From positions 29,253 through 93,252 of the forward strand of contig CAJVPP010000003.1 in NCBI GenBank assembly GCA_910592005.1: DNA of 64,000 nucleotides, given 5' to 3'. The notes beneath the pieces are model-generated. The model did no database searches. It worked only from the letters and a program-made list of their open reading frames with translations, and was not told the origin of the DNA. Both the position numbers and the translations under genes were made by a program. This document shows, in pieces, positions 47,100-59,100 of this stretch. Source of the DNA: Funneliformis mosseae (lineage: Eukaryota; Glomeromycota; Glomeromycetes; Glomerales; Glomeraceae). Position 1 is the stretch's first letter. Each line of letters starts with the position of its first letter.

Positions 47100-50000
47100 A
47101 AGAGAAGCAGCGAGCATGAGACGATAGAGAAGTATCGCTCTTTATTGCCAGCTATTTTGTGAACAATATTTATTAGGGAAGATGAAATTCTGGATTGAAT
47201 GATATCTGTGTAGCCATTAGAAGCATTTGAAGATGATGCAAAGGTGTTGTTGAATACATCCTCTAGTTCAGTTTAGTGTGCTGTGTATCTGACTCTGTAT
47301 AAAAGCTTAGCTGGTCAATAAAATCATTTTTGGTAGCTGAAATTGTGTCCATAATTTTGGGAAGTATATTAGATATGTCCAAATATGGAAAGCAGTTTCA
47401 GTAGCAATGTTGCAACTTACACAAGACCAGTGTTCATATAAGTCAAGTCATAATAGTGTGAGGCGTGATAGTAAAGGAAGTTTGTCGATGAAGTTTTTAA
47501 TTATGAATGATTTGAACTTACATGAAGCAAAGGATGTGAAGAGAGAAGAGGTGTTCATCAAAAAAAGGTTCCAGATAGTGAATCAATTGATAAATTTATT
47601 GACTGTAAGTACTTTGAGTTTATCGTTCCTATTTAAATCCAGAAAGTTGCCAAATGCTTGTGCTGCAAAGAGTTGCTTTAGAAAACCTCTGATAGAGACC
47701 TCAATAGGAATATTATTAAAGCAAAATGAGAGATCTGATGAGGGATATTATTAAGTAGCAAGGATAGAGAAGGTGTATTGCATCCATCTTTAGTTAATCA
47801 GTCTGCTATTTCATTGTAGTAATTTTCAGCATATGCTTTGATTTTGTGAAGTGAAACTTGAAGGTTGAGGTGATCAGTAATGTATCGGATAATAATTCAG
47901 ATCTATAATTGGGAACTTTTTCAAGCTTTCTCAGAAAAAGATGGTTGGAAAGCACGTATTTGTTAAAGCCATAAATTGTTACCTGGCTATCTAGGTAGAC
48001 GTTCACCACTGTATTGTTTGGGGATACTATAAGGGCAGTAAGTAGAGCATATATTTCAGCGCGCGTAAAAGAGGGCCAATTTGTGAGTAAGGCTTTGAAG
48101 GTAAATGGACCATTGTCAGGGTATAAGCAAATCTAACCAAATCCTATTTTACAGTTATCCGTCTGAGGTCCTATTAAAGAGCCATTGGTGTAAAATGTTA
48201 AGGCTGTAATACTAATAAATGTGGATTGCAATTGTTTAAGCTTGGGTGAGTACATCGATAGTTGAATAAGAATATCGATGATATTTTCAAAGAGCGGAGT
48301 TATTGGAGGGGGTCATTGTAAGAACTGTGAAAGATCATATTGGTGATATGAGAGATCTCTCTAAATGATTATTTAGGTTGATTCTTGACTGTATATGATT
48401 GCTTAGGAATGGTCTGAACTAAGTAGGCCAGGACATTAGGAATATTGATGATGCAATGCTCAGATGAAACGGTCTGTCTGCTGAGAGGACAACTGGAGCA
48501 TTTAATAAGCTGACAAATATTATTATGATTGATGTTGTGGGTGAAATGGTAACAGATGAGATAACTACTGTTTAAGACATCGGCTATAATTTTTTTGAAA
48601 GTTAGACCATTGAGCGTTATGTTCCAGGTTGATACTATTTCTTTTGTTTGGCTATTTAAGGTGGGCACTTGAGAAATAGTTTTGTAACATGGTAAGGGGA
48701 AGCTAGTCTGAATGCTGGTTTGATCAATCTATATACATGATTTTCTAAAACAATGTTGTCTAAGTCTAATTTATAAAAAAAATCAGATGAATCAAATCTT
48801 TTTGACTGGTGGTTAAAATCTCTAAGAAGGAAATCAAATGTAGTAATTAAATAATGACCTGAGAAAGAGATTAGTTGATCTAGAAAATATAAGTTATGAT
48901 TAGTGAGAATCTTATTATATCATTTCAGTAGACTACTAAAAAGGATTTTTGTGATGGGTTGGATACCTCCAGTAATTTTATTCATGAGGAAAGGGGAAAC
49001 ATTAAGAGAAAGTTTTAATGATGAAGAGTTAATAAAGGAGAGGGAGGCATCAATTAAGTTTTTATGTGAACATTTGTTGAAAGAATATGACCAATAGTTT
49101 AAGGGAATGTAACAAGAATATTGCTTGACTGTAGTTGGTAAAGTCAAATTAAAGAAATGTTCTTATAAAGGGATAAGTTATTAAATTAGTAAATAAGAGC
49201 GGTTGAAAGGGATTTGATTTGCAGTGACCAGAGGTCACTTAAGTTATAGAATTATTTGGAGTTCAAGAGAGTATTGGGGAGGGTAAGAGCGAATTTATTT
49301 TTATGTTTGAAAAGTGAACGTATGAGAGCGAAAATTTTATGACATTCATTTTTTAAAAGGAGTGTTAGCTGTATGCGATATTCTAGTAGGAGACACAAAA
49401 CCATATTAATAATATACGATAGTTGTTTGTCCGTTAATAGTTTATATTTCATAGAGGTGATGAAATAGTTCAAATTGAACACAAGCTGCTTCTTGACGAA
49501 TGATTGAGCTCTCTGACTGTTAATCCATATATCTAGGAACTGTACTGACCCTTCTTTAGGGGTGATATCAATAGTGGTTGAGCCAATTTGATAGGAATAG
49601 GGAGAACATTAACATGGTAGGTCGTTAACAGTTTTGATTTGTCTTTGTTGAACGCAGATCTGGTGAGACTATAAAATTTATCTGCAATATATAAAATTTC
49701 TTCTAAATTTTGTTTGAAACTAGCCACCCAGTTTGTATCGTCTATGAACGCAAGTGACAAAACAGAGGCTGATATAGTGTTGATATTCATGGAGGTGATA
49801 TCAAAAATCCAAGTATGATCAATTGTGTATTCTTTACTTAGAGAGCCTACTTCGCAGAGTAAGAATCCAGGTAGATACACTATACTAAAGGGGAAATAAC
49901 TTCTCCTTAGTCAATACCTATCTTAACATCGTATAAGTCAGTGGTACTCTGTGTGATAAATACAGCATTTCTTCTTGAAGTAAAAAGGTTTATGATGAAA

Positions 50001-52230
50001 TTAGTAGCTAGCTTAGGGACTTTGATTCTGTTTAAGGCGAGACGAAGGTAAGACAAATCTACGTGATCATAAGCCTTAGAAAGGTCTTGTAGGAGAATCT
50101 AAATTTCTTTATTATTTTCGATAGCATCCTCTAATAGCATATTGATAATTTTTATAGGTGGTTCTGTTGAACCTCCTGACAGTCTAGCAAAGTTTCCTTC
50201 TTTGAGAATGTTGTGATTGGCTAATATACGGGAGAGTCTATTAGTAATAACCTTAACAAAGCCTTTACGCGTGATTTTGAGTAGTGTGATAGGTCTGGTT
50301 TTGGTTATGTCACATTCTCATTCCATAGGTTTGGGAATGGGTATATGTGAGCAATTTTTCATTCGTTAGGAATGTCACCTATAGTAAAGTACATGCAGAT
50401 GAGTTTTCAAAGAAGTCGCTGAAGCTTGTTTCTAAGGTGAGTAATCATTTCATTGGTGATGCCAGAGAGACCAGCTGCTTTATTATTGGAAAGTGTTCTA
50501 AGGACAGCAAGCCATTCATTGTATGTGAGAGGTTGCATGAGATTGGAATAGTGTTGTTTATTAATGTAGTCCTTAGGTTTATATTACTCAGACCATCTGG
50601 AAGGTATAGGATATACGGGGGTTGAGGGATAGTGAAGTTTTGGAAATGATCAATTGTGGCTTTCTTGATTTCTTCTGGTTTGATGGTGAAATGTTTAATG
50701 CATGGTTCCTTGTCTGTGATGAGCAGTCTATTGAGCACTATGGATCATTTCTTCTGATTTAAGATAGAGGTAATCATTCTAAAGAGGTCATCTTACAGGT
50801 TGTCACATCGCTTGTCTATAAAGGACTTGATAGCTGATTCTTTTATTTTTTGTATTTCAATTTTAGCTAAAGCTGTTAAAGATTTATAGAGATCCTTAAT
50901 TTTTAATTTGACATCATTGATATTATCGATTTGCAGAGAGAAAGGAAAGTAACACATAGGAAATTTTAATTCTGTGATCAACTTTTTCATATTATCCTTG
51001 ATATGGGATCATTCGAGAAGTTCAGGCTAACAGTTTATACGTAAAGTGAGCTTTTAAAATGGAGCAGAAATGAGCTAACTTTTCTGGCTGCAATAAAAGA
51101 GGAGGGCTGATCAAAAGGTCGTTTATCTCTTTGTTGTGAGGAAATTCAAACTTGAGGTATGGCACATCTATTGGCAGCTAGGATGGCAGCTTTTATATTT
51201 GTTCATAGGGTATTCATATTGCATCTATTAGTAGAGAGGTTCGATAGGCGATCCAAGTTGTGACATCTATAATAAAAATCAGTATGCACAGCGAATTCGT
51301 TCTATTTAGACAGGTTTATAGCTCTTAAATTGAAAACTTGTCATTTATTTTGTAAGGTACGACCTCGAGTATTTGATTGCATACGACAATCAGCGAATAT
51401 TGCGAAGATGATCTTATGGTCAGACGAGTAAAGAACTGGCTGATCTAAGTATGAATAAAGGAATTCTGAAGTGAAGTTGAATGAGACAAAAATGGTGTCA
51501 ATTCTTGAACTATGTGAGCTTGAGTGGTATGTGGGTTGGGGTGTATTATGACAAACATCATAAAGGTCTAAGAAGTTCAATGTGAAGAGCCATTTGTAAA
51601 AGTCCATTTGCCAGTATAGGACTTTGTCATTGTTAACTTGTGACCAGTAGGTATCGAGATTTACGTTGAAGTTCCCTAGGATAATGATTCTGAAATTTGT
51701 TCTGATGCTGTCATAAACATGTTTGATGATTAATTTGTATAGGTTAAGCTGTTCCGTCTTAATATCAGATTCAGTTGAAGCATGTAAATAGACACAGAAG
51801 ATGTGAAGTTTGGTATGTCCAGATAAATACAAGTCTATGTAGATAAATCGATCATTATCCAGATAGGCTTTTTGGATGTAAACAGCTCAGGATTTTTTAA
51901 TGAGAATGCCAACTCCAGCGTGTGAATTAAGGTGGATGCTCTAAAAAGAAGTGTAATCAGGGTTGTGTATATAACGAAAGGATTGGTCAGACTTGTGTCA
52001 TATTTCAATAAGACCTACAAAATCTGTATTAAGATCTGTAAATATATTATTAATAAATTGGTTTTTGATTGAACATTGAAGTGAATTAACATTATGGGTA
52101 GCAAAATATATAGTAGGTGTGCCTTTTGAATTAGTTTGATTATTGGTGGAATGTTCTATATGTTTATTTTTGTAAATATTATTTTTATTGATATTTGTAT
52201 TATTATTAATTATGGTTGTAGATTGGATAA
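47100..52230 (-). pseudogene. Broken ORF2 of the second LINE: endonuclease, RT, RNase H
   Basis: Endonuclease: FATHNVNSL and FVGLIEI (52000-52110), IILGNFN (near 51670), SRIDTIF (near 51500), SSDHKIIF (near 51410). Reverse transcriptase: LLQDLSKAYDHVD (near 50080), GID*GEVISPL (near 49910) and the catalytic LAFIDDT (near 49740). RNase H: FYTNGSL, with Asn where the first catalytic Asp is expected, FTRAEIYALLTAL, and VNVYLDSQ (47950-48210). C-terminal zinc finger SCVSC...AFHIW near 47400-47430. Two Trp positions and one Gln position are stops, so it is dead. Confidence 0.85.
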
Positions 52231-52299
52231 TAGGTGAACTTATTGTGAGGAGAAACTGGATGGTTTTGCACCTGAGCCATGAATTTGAGCATTTGGACA

Positions 52300-53990
52300 T
52301 TAATGAGCTGTAACTGCTTCTGTTGTTCAGCGATGACAGAGGCTTATTTTTTAATAATTGCTTGTGTTTTAAGGTCGATGGAAACAGGTGACTTATTAAG
52401 GTCTTCATCTGAAGAGAAATTGGCAATACAAACTCTTTTTTGGGGGTAGAGGTAGACCCAGATTGCTGCATAATAGGCCCTTTATTCAGAACGCTTGATG
52501 GTAAAGAAGAAGATGAGGTATAGATAGTTGATTGAGCTTTTTCTAGCTTAGCAATGCGAGTCTCAAGATCAGACATAGCCTTTTACATGCTCGTGAGCAT
52601 GCTAAGGATTCTGTCTAACTTATCATTAGTTATGTTGTTATTATTATTATTGGAATTATGAACTGAGTCATCAATCGAAGAACCTGCAGGGCCTTTATCT
52701 TTGGCTTTGCCTTTATTTGTAGCAGGTTTGTTTTCCTCTTTGGGAAGGGATGACTGTTTATAGTTAGATTGGCAGTTGTTGTGTCTCGTGATTAAGGATC
52801 TAGATCCTGCTGGCTTGAAGTGAGTATATAGTTTTTGAACGAAGGGAAGTTTGTAAATTTGAGTTTTAGGTTGATTGATAGGATCGTTATTTACTGATAG
52901 AACAATTTGGAGGCATTTCATAATAATGTGTTTTGGAGAACCACATTTATGACAACATTTTGTATCAGCTAAATACTATTGAAGTTCGTTATCGCCAAAT
53001 GCAAAAGATTATTTAACAGCATTGTTAAGGTCTGCCTCTGTTTCAAAGTAAAAGACTGCGAAGGGTCGAGGTTTATAATTGTTTGAATGTAAAATGTAGA
53101 GGGCTTTAGCTTTAGTAGCTAAAGTAATGTCTTGCAAATCCCTAGCGGAGGTATTGAAGGGTAAATTTGTGAGTCTCATTCTAAAATAATTACGTTGTTT
53201 AACTTGTTCAGAGGTGAGGTAGGCCGAGTATACTCAGACGTAATTGTTGTAGATAAAACGTGACCATTGAGTATAGAAGAGATCGACACTTTTAGGATCT
53301 TTATAAATGATATAAGCTTTCTGCCAAAGATCTCTGGTGAACATTTGTACAGTAATTATCTTGCCGTATTTAGCAAATATGTTGGTGAACTGTTTCTTTT
53401 TGAAGTTAAGGTGGATATCAGTGATACAAAGTATGCATTAAAAGAACTGCATATTTTCTTTGTAAGTTGTATACTGAACCAGCTGGTTGATATCTAAATC
53501 GGGAAATTTCTTATTAAGGGCTGATTTTATAGATTGCTGATCATTGAGTAGATTACAATCGACTGAACAAGGTTAACATAGTGGATGTTAATTCCTCTGA
53601 ACACGTTGTCGAGGGCGAAGTGAGCATTAACAATTTTTGAAATAGTAGCAGTAAGGAGGTCCTTAGGGCTTTTGGGAATAGTTGCTGCACAAGCAAATGG
53701 GGTTGAACGAGTAATAACTGTGAAGTCTTTATTTTGATTCATTTTCATATTAGAGTCATTTTCTATAGGAAGGTATTCGTCCTTATCCAAGACGTTAGGG
53801 GAGTAGGAGTCAATGGTTTGAAAAAGTTTTTGATAAGAGCAGTGTCTGAAGCTGAGGATGGGTCTAGCTGTTCTCCAGAGCTAGAGGTTGAAGCAACTGG
53901 TATCTTAAGAGTTTGTTGGTATTCTGTTAGGTTGAAACGATGCTTATTTTTCATTGACACTTGTTTGTTTTGGTTTTTTCTGATCATAGT
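52300..53990 (-). pseudogene. Broken ORF1 of the second LINE
   Basis: Fragments include a Ser-rich N-terminus (53763-53987), a central domain, and a zinc knuckle C-H-K-C-G-S-P-K-H-I-I-M-K-C at 52913-52954 with all four ligands. A Lys/Asn-rich linker follows, then a coiled-coil-like MSDLETRIAKLEKAQS (52530-52576) after an in-frame stop. Confidence 0.7.
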
Positions 53991-54232
53991 GAATAAAAGT
54001 AGCTTCTAAAATAAACTCTTCCTTAGTTGTGAAAGTATGTTTAAGCTGTTGTAAAACTATAAGACTAATTAACAGAGTCAAAAATATAATAAGACTTTGA
54101 AGGTGAACGTTTTTATTTTCTTAGACTTTATTTTTGAAAAGTGATCGATAGGAAAGAGTTTTCCATTTATTTTTAGAAAATAATCTAGTTTGATTTTATA
54201 TTAAGAAAAATAAAAAATATAAAATTTAATAT

Positions 54233-54849
54233 TGTTAATATGCAATTTTTACGAATTGTGATAGTTAACAAGGTGTTAAAAATTGTTTCTTTTTAAATTT
54301 ATGTAGAAAAATACGTGATTATATCAAATACTATTTATATTAAGTGTGAATATTTATAAACAAATATTTGTAATTAAAGTATTATACATTGATAGTTTAT
54401 GATAAAAATAGTTTATTGATAAAATATAAGGAAATGTAAGAAGAAATAAGAAATAATAAAGAAATAAAGAAATAATTTAATAAAAGATAAAAGGTAATAA
54501 ATGAAATTAAGTATTACTTAATAGCCTAAATGTATACAAATCACTAAAGAATTCTACTAAGTGTAATTAAATCTGACTTTAGAACTACCTAAAAAGTTTA
54601 AGAACTAAGTCATATATATATATTTTTAAGTATATAGATTAATATATTAACTATGTCAGCTTTTTCAACTATATTAAAAATTTTAATTATTTCAACTAAA
54701 TTAACTAAATTAACTAAATTAACTATGTTAAATATATAAAATATGTTAAATATGTCTAATAGATTAATCATATTAACTATATTGATTATATCATTACTTA
54801 GATCATACTATGTAGATTAGTCATATTTGATCATCTGATTACAATATCA
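54233..54849. repeat. Decayed solo LTR of the same Ty3 family
   Basis: It begins TGTTAATATGCAATTTTTAC, aligning to TGTTAATGTGTAATTCTTGC of the LTRs at 21196 and 28367. It keeps the same internal order, including the 9-nt AACTATGTT/AACTAAATT unit array (54649-54790) and the GATCATCTGATTAC near the end (GATCTTCTGCACTAC in the LTRs). No internal region adjoins it, as expected from recombination between LTRs. It is far more decayed than the two paired LTRs. Confidence 0.7.
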
Positions 54850-55650
54850 GTTTTTTTTAATAATCAGTTTAAGGTTATTAAATAAAATCTAAAGATTTTG
54901 TAAGTCGTATAAATAGAAAAAGGTAAAATTATATTAAAACTTTATTAAAAAATTTGTGAAATTCTAGAAAAGATAAAACTATATCAAAGTTTATAAAAAT
55001 GTGAAGCTATATAAAACCTTAGTAAAAAATTAGTAAAACTAAAGTTTAGAGATTATGTCAAATTTAAAATGAGTTTAGAAAAATAACTTTAAATTAGTTA
55101 GTTTAATAAAATTATTTTATTTAAATTTTATTAAGTAAAAAAACATTAATATAAATTTTTAAATTATACAAATTAATATTAATATTTATAATTAATAAAT
55201 TATAAGTTTTTTAAGATAAATAATTTAAAATTTTTTTTATTTATTATAGACTTTAATATTAATTAATTTGATGATATCAAAATTAATTATCTCAATTTGA
55301 TATTTATTAATAAAATAATTAAGTTTGTCAAAATATAATTTAATTAGTAATTTATCAATTCATGTTGAAATATAATTTATTATATATATGATATATCTAA
55401 TATATTAATATTTCTGATATAATTAATATATTTAATATAATAAATATATTAATTATAATTTATTTATTATATAAATTAAATATAATATTATAAAATATTA
55501 TTAATCAAATTACATTACTAATTATATAATTTATTATTGATTATATTTAATAATATATATATAATTAATTTATATAAATATTTTATAAATTTAAAAATAA
55601 TAAAAATTGAATTTTTTATTTGTTTAAAATTTATATGTAATAGTTAAATA
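54850..55650. other. AT-rich spacer with degenerate tandem units
   Basis: At 54915-55045 GGTAAAATTATATTAAAAC, GATAAAACTATATCAAAG and GAAGCTATATAAAACC recur about every 45 nt. The remainder, including 55380-55560, is nearly pure A/T with TAATATAT dyads. No gene. Confidence 0.45.
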
Positions 55651-55799
55651 TAAAGAGACATTGCAATTAGTTACAATCCTATAATGTTTATTTGTTATCA
55701 GTTGCAATTAGTATAACTTAATTTTTATTAATATTACAACTAGTGATATTTATTAATCACCAATTATAAATAATTATAATGCTATTTTATTCATATCTA
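55651..55799. repeat. Palindromic TTGCAATTAGTTRCAA repeat, copy 1
   Basis: Starts TTGCAATTAGTTACAA at 55661 and contains AGTTGCAATTAG and the core AATTTTTATTAATATTACAA, ending near GCTATTTTATTC. The core is in the opposite orientation to copy 2, but the outer ends match in the same order, as expected of a near-palindromic unit. Confidence 0.6.
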
Positions 55800-55982
55800 A
55801 AATTATATTTAAATTATATAATTTATTATATATAATTAATAAATAAAATATTCAAATAATTATTTTTTTTTATTAAACTTATAGAATTATTTAAGAAAAA
55901 TTATAATAATTATATAAAATATAAATATGATAAATCTTTTAAAAAAATTTTTTATTGATAATAATTTAAAAATTATATATAT

Positions 55983-56130
55983 AACTAAAGATGATATTGC
56001 AATTAGTTGCAATTAGTGTAAATAAGTATTGATTGTAATATTAATAAAAATTGAGTTACAACTAGTTGTAACAGGTGATAAATAAGTATCACAGGGTTAC
56101 AATTAGTTGCAACGCTATTTTTAGATATGA
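55983..56130. repeat. Palindromic TTGCAATTAGTTRCAA repeat, copy 2
   Basis: Starts ATTGCAATTAGTTGCAATTA and ends TTACAATTAGTTGCAAC then GCTATTTT. The core TTGTAATATTAATAAAAATT is the reverse complement of that in copy 1. It is likely a small non-autonomous element of unknown family. Confidence 0.6.
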
Positions 56131-59100
56131 AATTTAAATAATAAAAAGGTATTATTTAAAAATTTTAAAATTAAAATTTACTTAAAAATAAAATGAATTT
56201 TAAATATGTTATTTATTATATTTGATTAAAATAAACTTTTATATTAGTATTTAAAAATAAAAATTAATAATAATTTTTTTAAAATTTTTTTATAATAGCT
56301 TTCTTTATGTTATAGGAACTTTAAATTATATAATTATTACTATTGCTTATATTTGTATTAAAATAATTATAATTGCTTGTTATTTGAAATATCAAAGATA
56401 CTCATTTGAATATGCAGACCTAGGATGGATTACTTAGAATGTAAGAATATTTGTTAATACTTACCGATTTATTAACAATTTTTTCACCCTCCTGTGATAT
56501 TTTGACAGGAAATTATGGAAATTAGCATAGAATTTAAAAAAGTTGATGATAAATCAAATAATACAGGGCGAACAGGATCAGTACTTGAAAAAAAAAAAAA
56601 AAAAACTTTACCTAGATGAAGGAGCCGAGATCGCCATTTATCATTCTTTAAGATGAACTGGCTCATTTTAATTATGCATCTGGAAAATTATGTCTAAAAA
56701 TGAAATTTTTTAACCCCTATTATTCAATAAAGGTTTAGATTCGGGGAAAAAAAAATACGACCATTTTATATTACTCACATTCCTTTTATTGAAGTAACAC
56801 TATGGTTAACCAGAAAGAGTAATTAGTATATAAAATTATAAATTGAAAAGAATGAAGAATTAATTTTTTACTTCACTTCTATTTATTTTTGTAATATTAA
56901 GAAGGATTAATCACTTTCCTTTAAAGTTTTTATTCTAACCTAATAGAAAAATTTATTTGACATACAAATATGTGGTAGAACCGCCGTATGCAGCTGGGAA
57001 ACAATTTTTTCCCATAACCTGTATTATTTCATAAAAGTGGAATGTTATCGAAAAATTTTTCGCCGAATGATTACAAATATCAATTCGAGATCGAGTTGTG
57101 CAAATCACACACTTTCCGAACAAATAAATTAGATCATTTTTTTGAAATTTTATTCCTTGAATATTTTGGGGAATTAAGGTTGTTATTCAGGGGGAGACTA
57201 TAATTAATTATAAGCAATAAATTTGAAAACGTTCTCATATTTTGCTAAATAAAAGAAACCTTCTAAAGAAATAAGCCTTGCGGATCAACGGCTACACGCC
57301 CTGTTTTATCCTTCGAAAATTTGAGATTTTGAATATCTAAGCCAAAGTGTGGCAATGGTAAAAATATTATAACAACACAGCCATGATAACGACAGTTTGA
57401 TGAGAATAAATTTTTGTAAAGAAAAAAAAAAGAAATCGTCCAAAATTTGTGCACCGCTGTACGACAAACAAGAATATATTAACATCCTTAGAGTTCCTTT
57501 TTATATTGTATTGATGAAAATGACTGGTACATTACTAAATAGTTCATTTAATTCAGACATAAAAAACACAAATAAGTAAATTTCATTTTTTCAGTTAAAA
57601 GAGATATTTTTTGTTTCAGTTAGTCGTTGTTATAAATTCTTTGTTTCAAATTTTTTTTTTTTATTTTTTTTTTTTCAGAGAATTTCTTTAAAATTCTGTC
57701 AGTACAACGATTGAAAATAAATTCTTTACAATACTATAAAAGATGTCAAAAAGCATTATTTGCATTATGTTCAAGAACACTAATCAATTGAATCAATTGT
57801 AGATCATACTGTTATGTAACATAATTTTAGAAACTTTTAGAACCCGTGCCTAAGCCACCTATATAAATCAGATCCGCTCATTGTCTTGTTAAAAAATTTT
57901 ATGTATTTTTCTCTCAAAACTCTTTGTCCTAATTCAAGCATTTTTTGTTATATTTATTAGACTTATTATGAAATCTTAATTATACTTTTAAATGCTTGTT
58001 GATGTAAAGAGACATGGATAAATAGGATGTATTATTGGGTTTTGCTTGGTGGCAATGCTCGTTTTTCTATACCCCTTTATAAAATGAAAGAAAGTTTTAG
58101 ACGCATGATATTTTAGAATATGGAATTCTCATTTGAAGGGTAAAAGAAGGTAGAGGTCAAAGCCTGTTGTTATTATCAAATGTTTTAATTAATATTTTAA
58201 TCATTGTTCCTCTAAAAAATTTTAATATATATATATATATATTTATATTTATATTTATATATTACTTTTTATCTAAATAGTTTGGTCACTTTGAGTTTCC
58301 CGGAGTTGTTCCACGTACTTTTTGTTGGACCGCTGCTATTAAGTGTAGCAAGTTTCTACCACTTATTAAATTATGAACTTTATGGTGGTTCTCAGTCTAA
58401 ACAAATTTGCTTTTCGATACGTTGGTAAGCTAAATGATTATAAAGAGAACACAAGAATCATTCCCATGATAATAATTTATTTCTTATAATGATCCTATCA
58501 TATAGTGTTGACTCATTCTTGGGTTCTTTAATATTTATACCCTCTCGACTTTGATCATCGATAAGAAATATCATTCGGACGTCGTATTTCAATGAGTTTT
58601 GTCATACTTTGTGCGTGATATGGTCTTCCGAGCAAACAATACTTAATATGTTTGCATTTTAACCCATTTTCCAATTAAATCTCAATTTAATAGTCATGCC
58701 GGTCACGTGATTTACCTTACTTCAAAATGGGTTCTGCGGCATTAGCGTCTTCTGGTTCCTATAAGGAATTTTTATCAATGGTTCGAAATATGATATTTAC
58801 TACGATAATTTTTAGATTTGAGCTAGTCTGTGACTTATTCCGATCATAGTGTTGGAATTATGATTGAAGTTATCCGATCTGAATCTTTTACCAGTTTTTG
58901 GTACTTAGGTAATGTCTTTATGTTATAGTTCCTTAGAATTTACGTGACTATGAAATTAAAGAAATATATTCAATTTACAGGTTTATCAGTTTGAATCTTA
59001 TTTTTGGTAAAAAGAATGGATGTGACCTTGAAAGGATTTCTTTTCTTCTTTTTTTTTTTTTTTGCCTAATTTCAGAAATTGTTATTCAATTAGTAAAAGT

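Larger units (their letters stand above)
46655..54161 (-). mobile_element. Second, related but distinct LINE, inactive
   Basis: About 7.5 kb with the same architecture and orientation as the element at 31.2 kb. The 3' end has AATAAAGTTACTAG and an A-rich tail (T-run at 46655-46668). The 5' end AAAACTCTTTCCTATCGATC matches that of the first LINE, which sets the boundary near 54161. A duplication of the target is not convincing (TTTATTTT on both sides only). Domain sequences differ clearly from the first LINE, so they are separate subfamilies. Confidence 0.88.

Noticed and set aside
22000..52000. Alternative genetic code reading TAA/TAG/TGA as amino acids
   Set aside because: Host genes use all three as stops or avoid them; in-frame stops occur only in decayed transposons.
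46641..54175. Target-site duplication of the second LINE
   Set aside because: Only TTTATTTT is shared, which is not informative in this sequence.
56484..56666. Possible first exon on the minus strand starting MSQFILKNDKWRSRLLHLGK
   Set aside because: A GTAAAG donor follows, but I found no acceptor and exon that continue it.
57263..57454. Minus-strand frame ending DKTGRVAVDPQGLFL
   Set aside because: Slightly coding-like but isolated; no domain, start or splice partner could be supported.
58780..58800. GGTTCGAAA resembling a tRNA B-box
   Set aside because: No A-box or cloverleaf around it.
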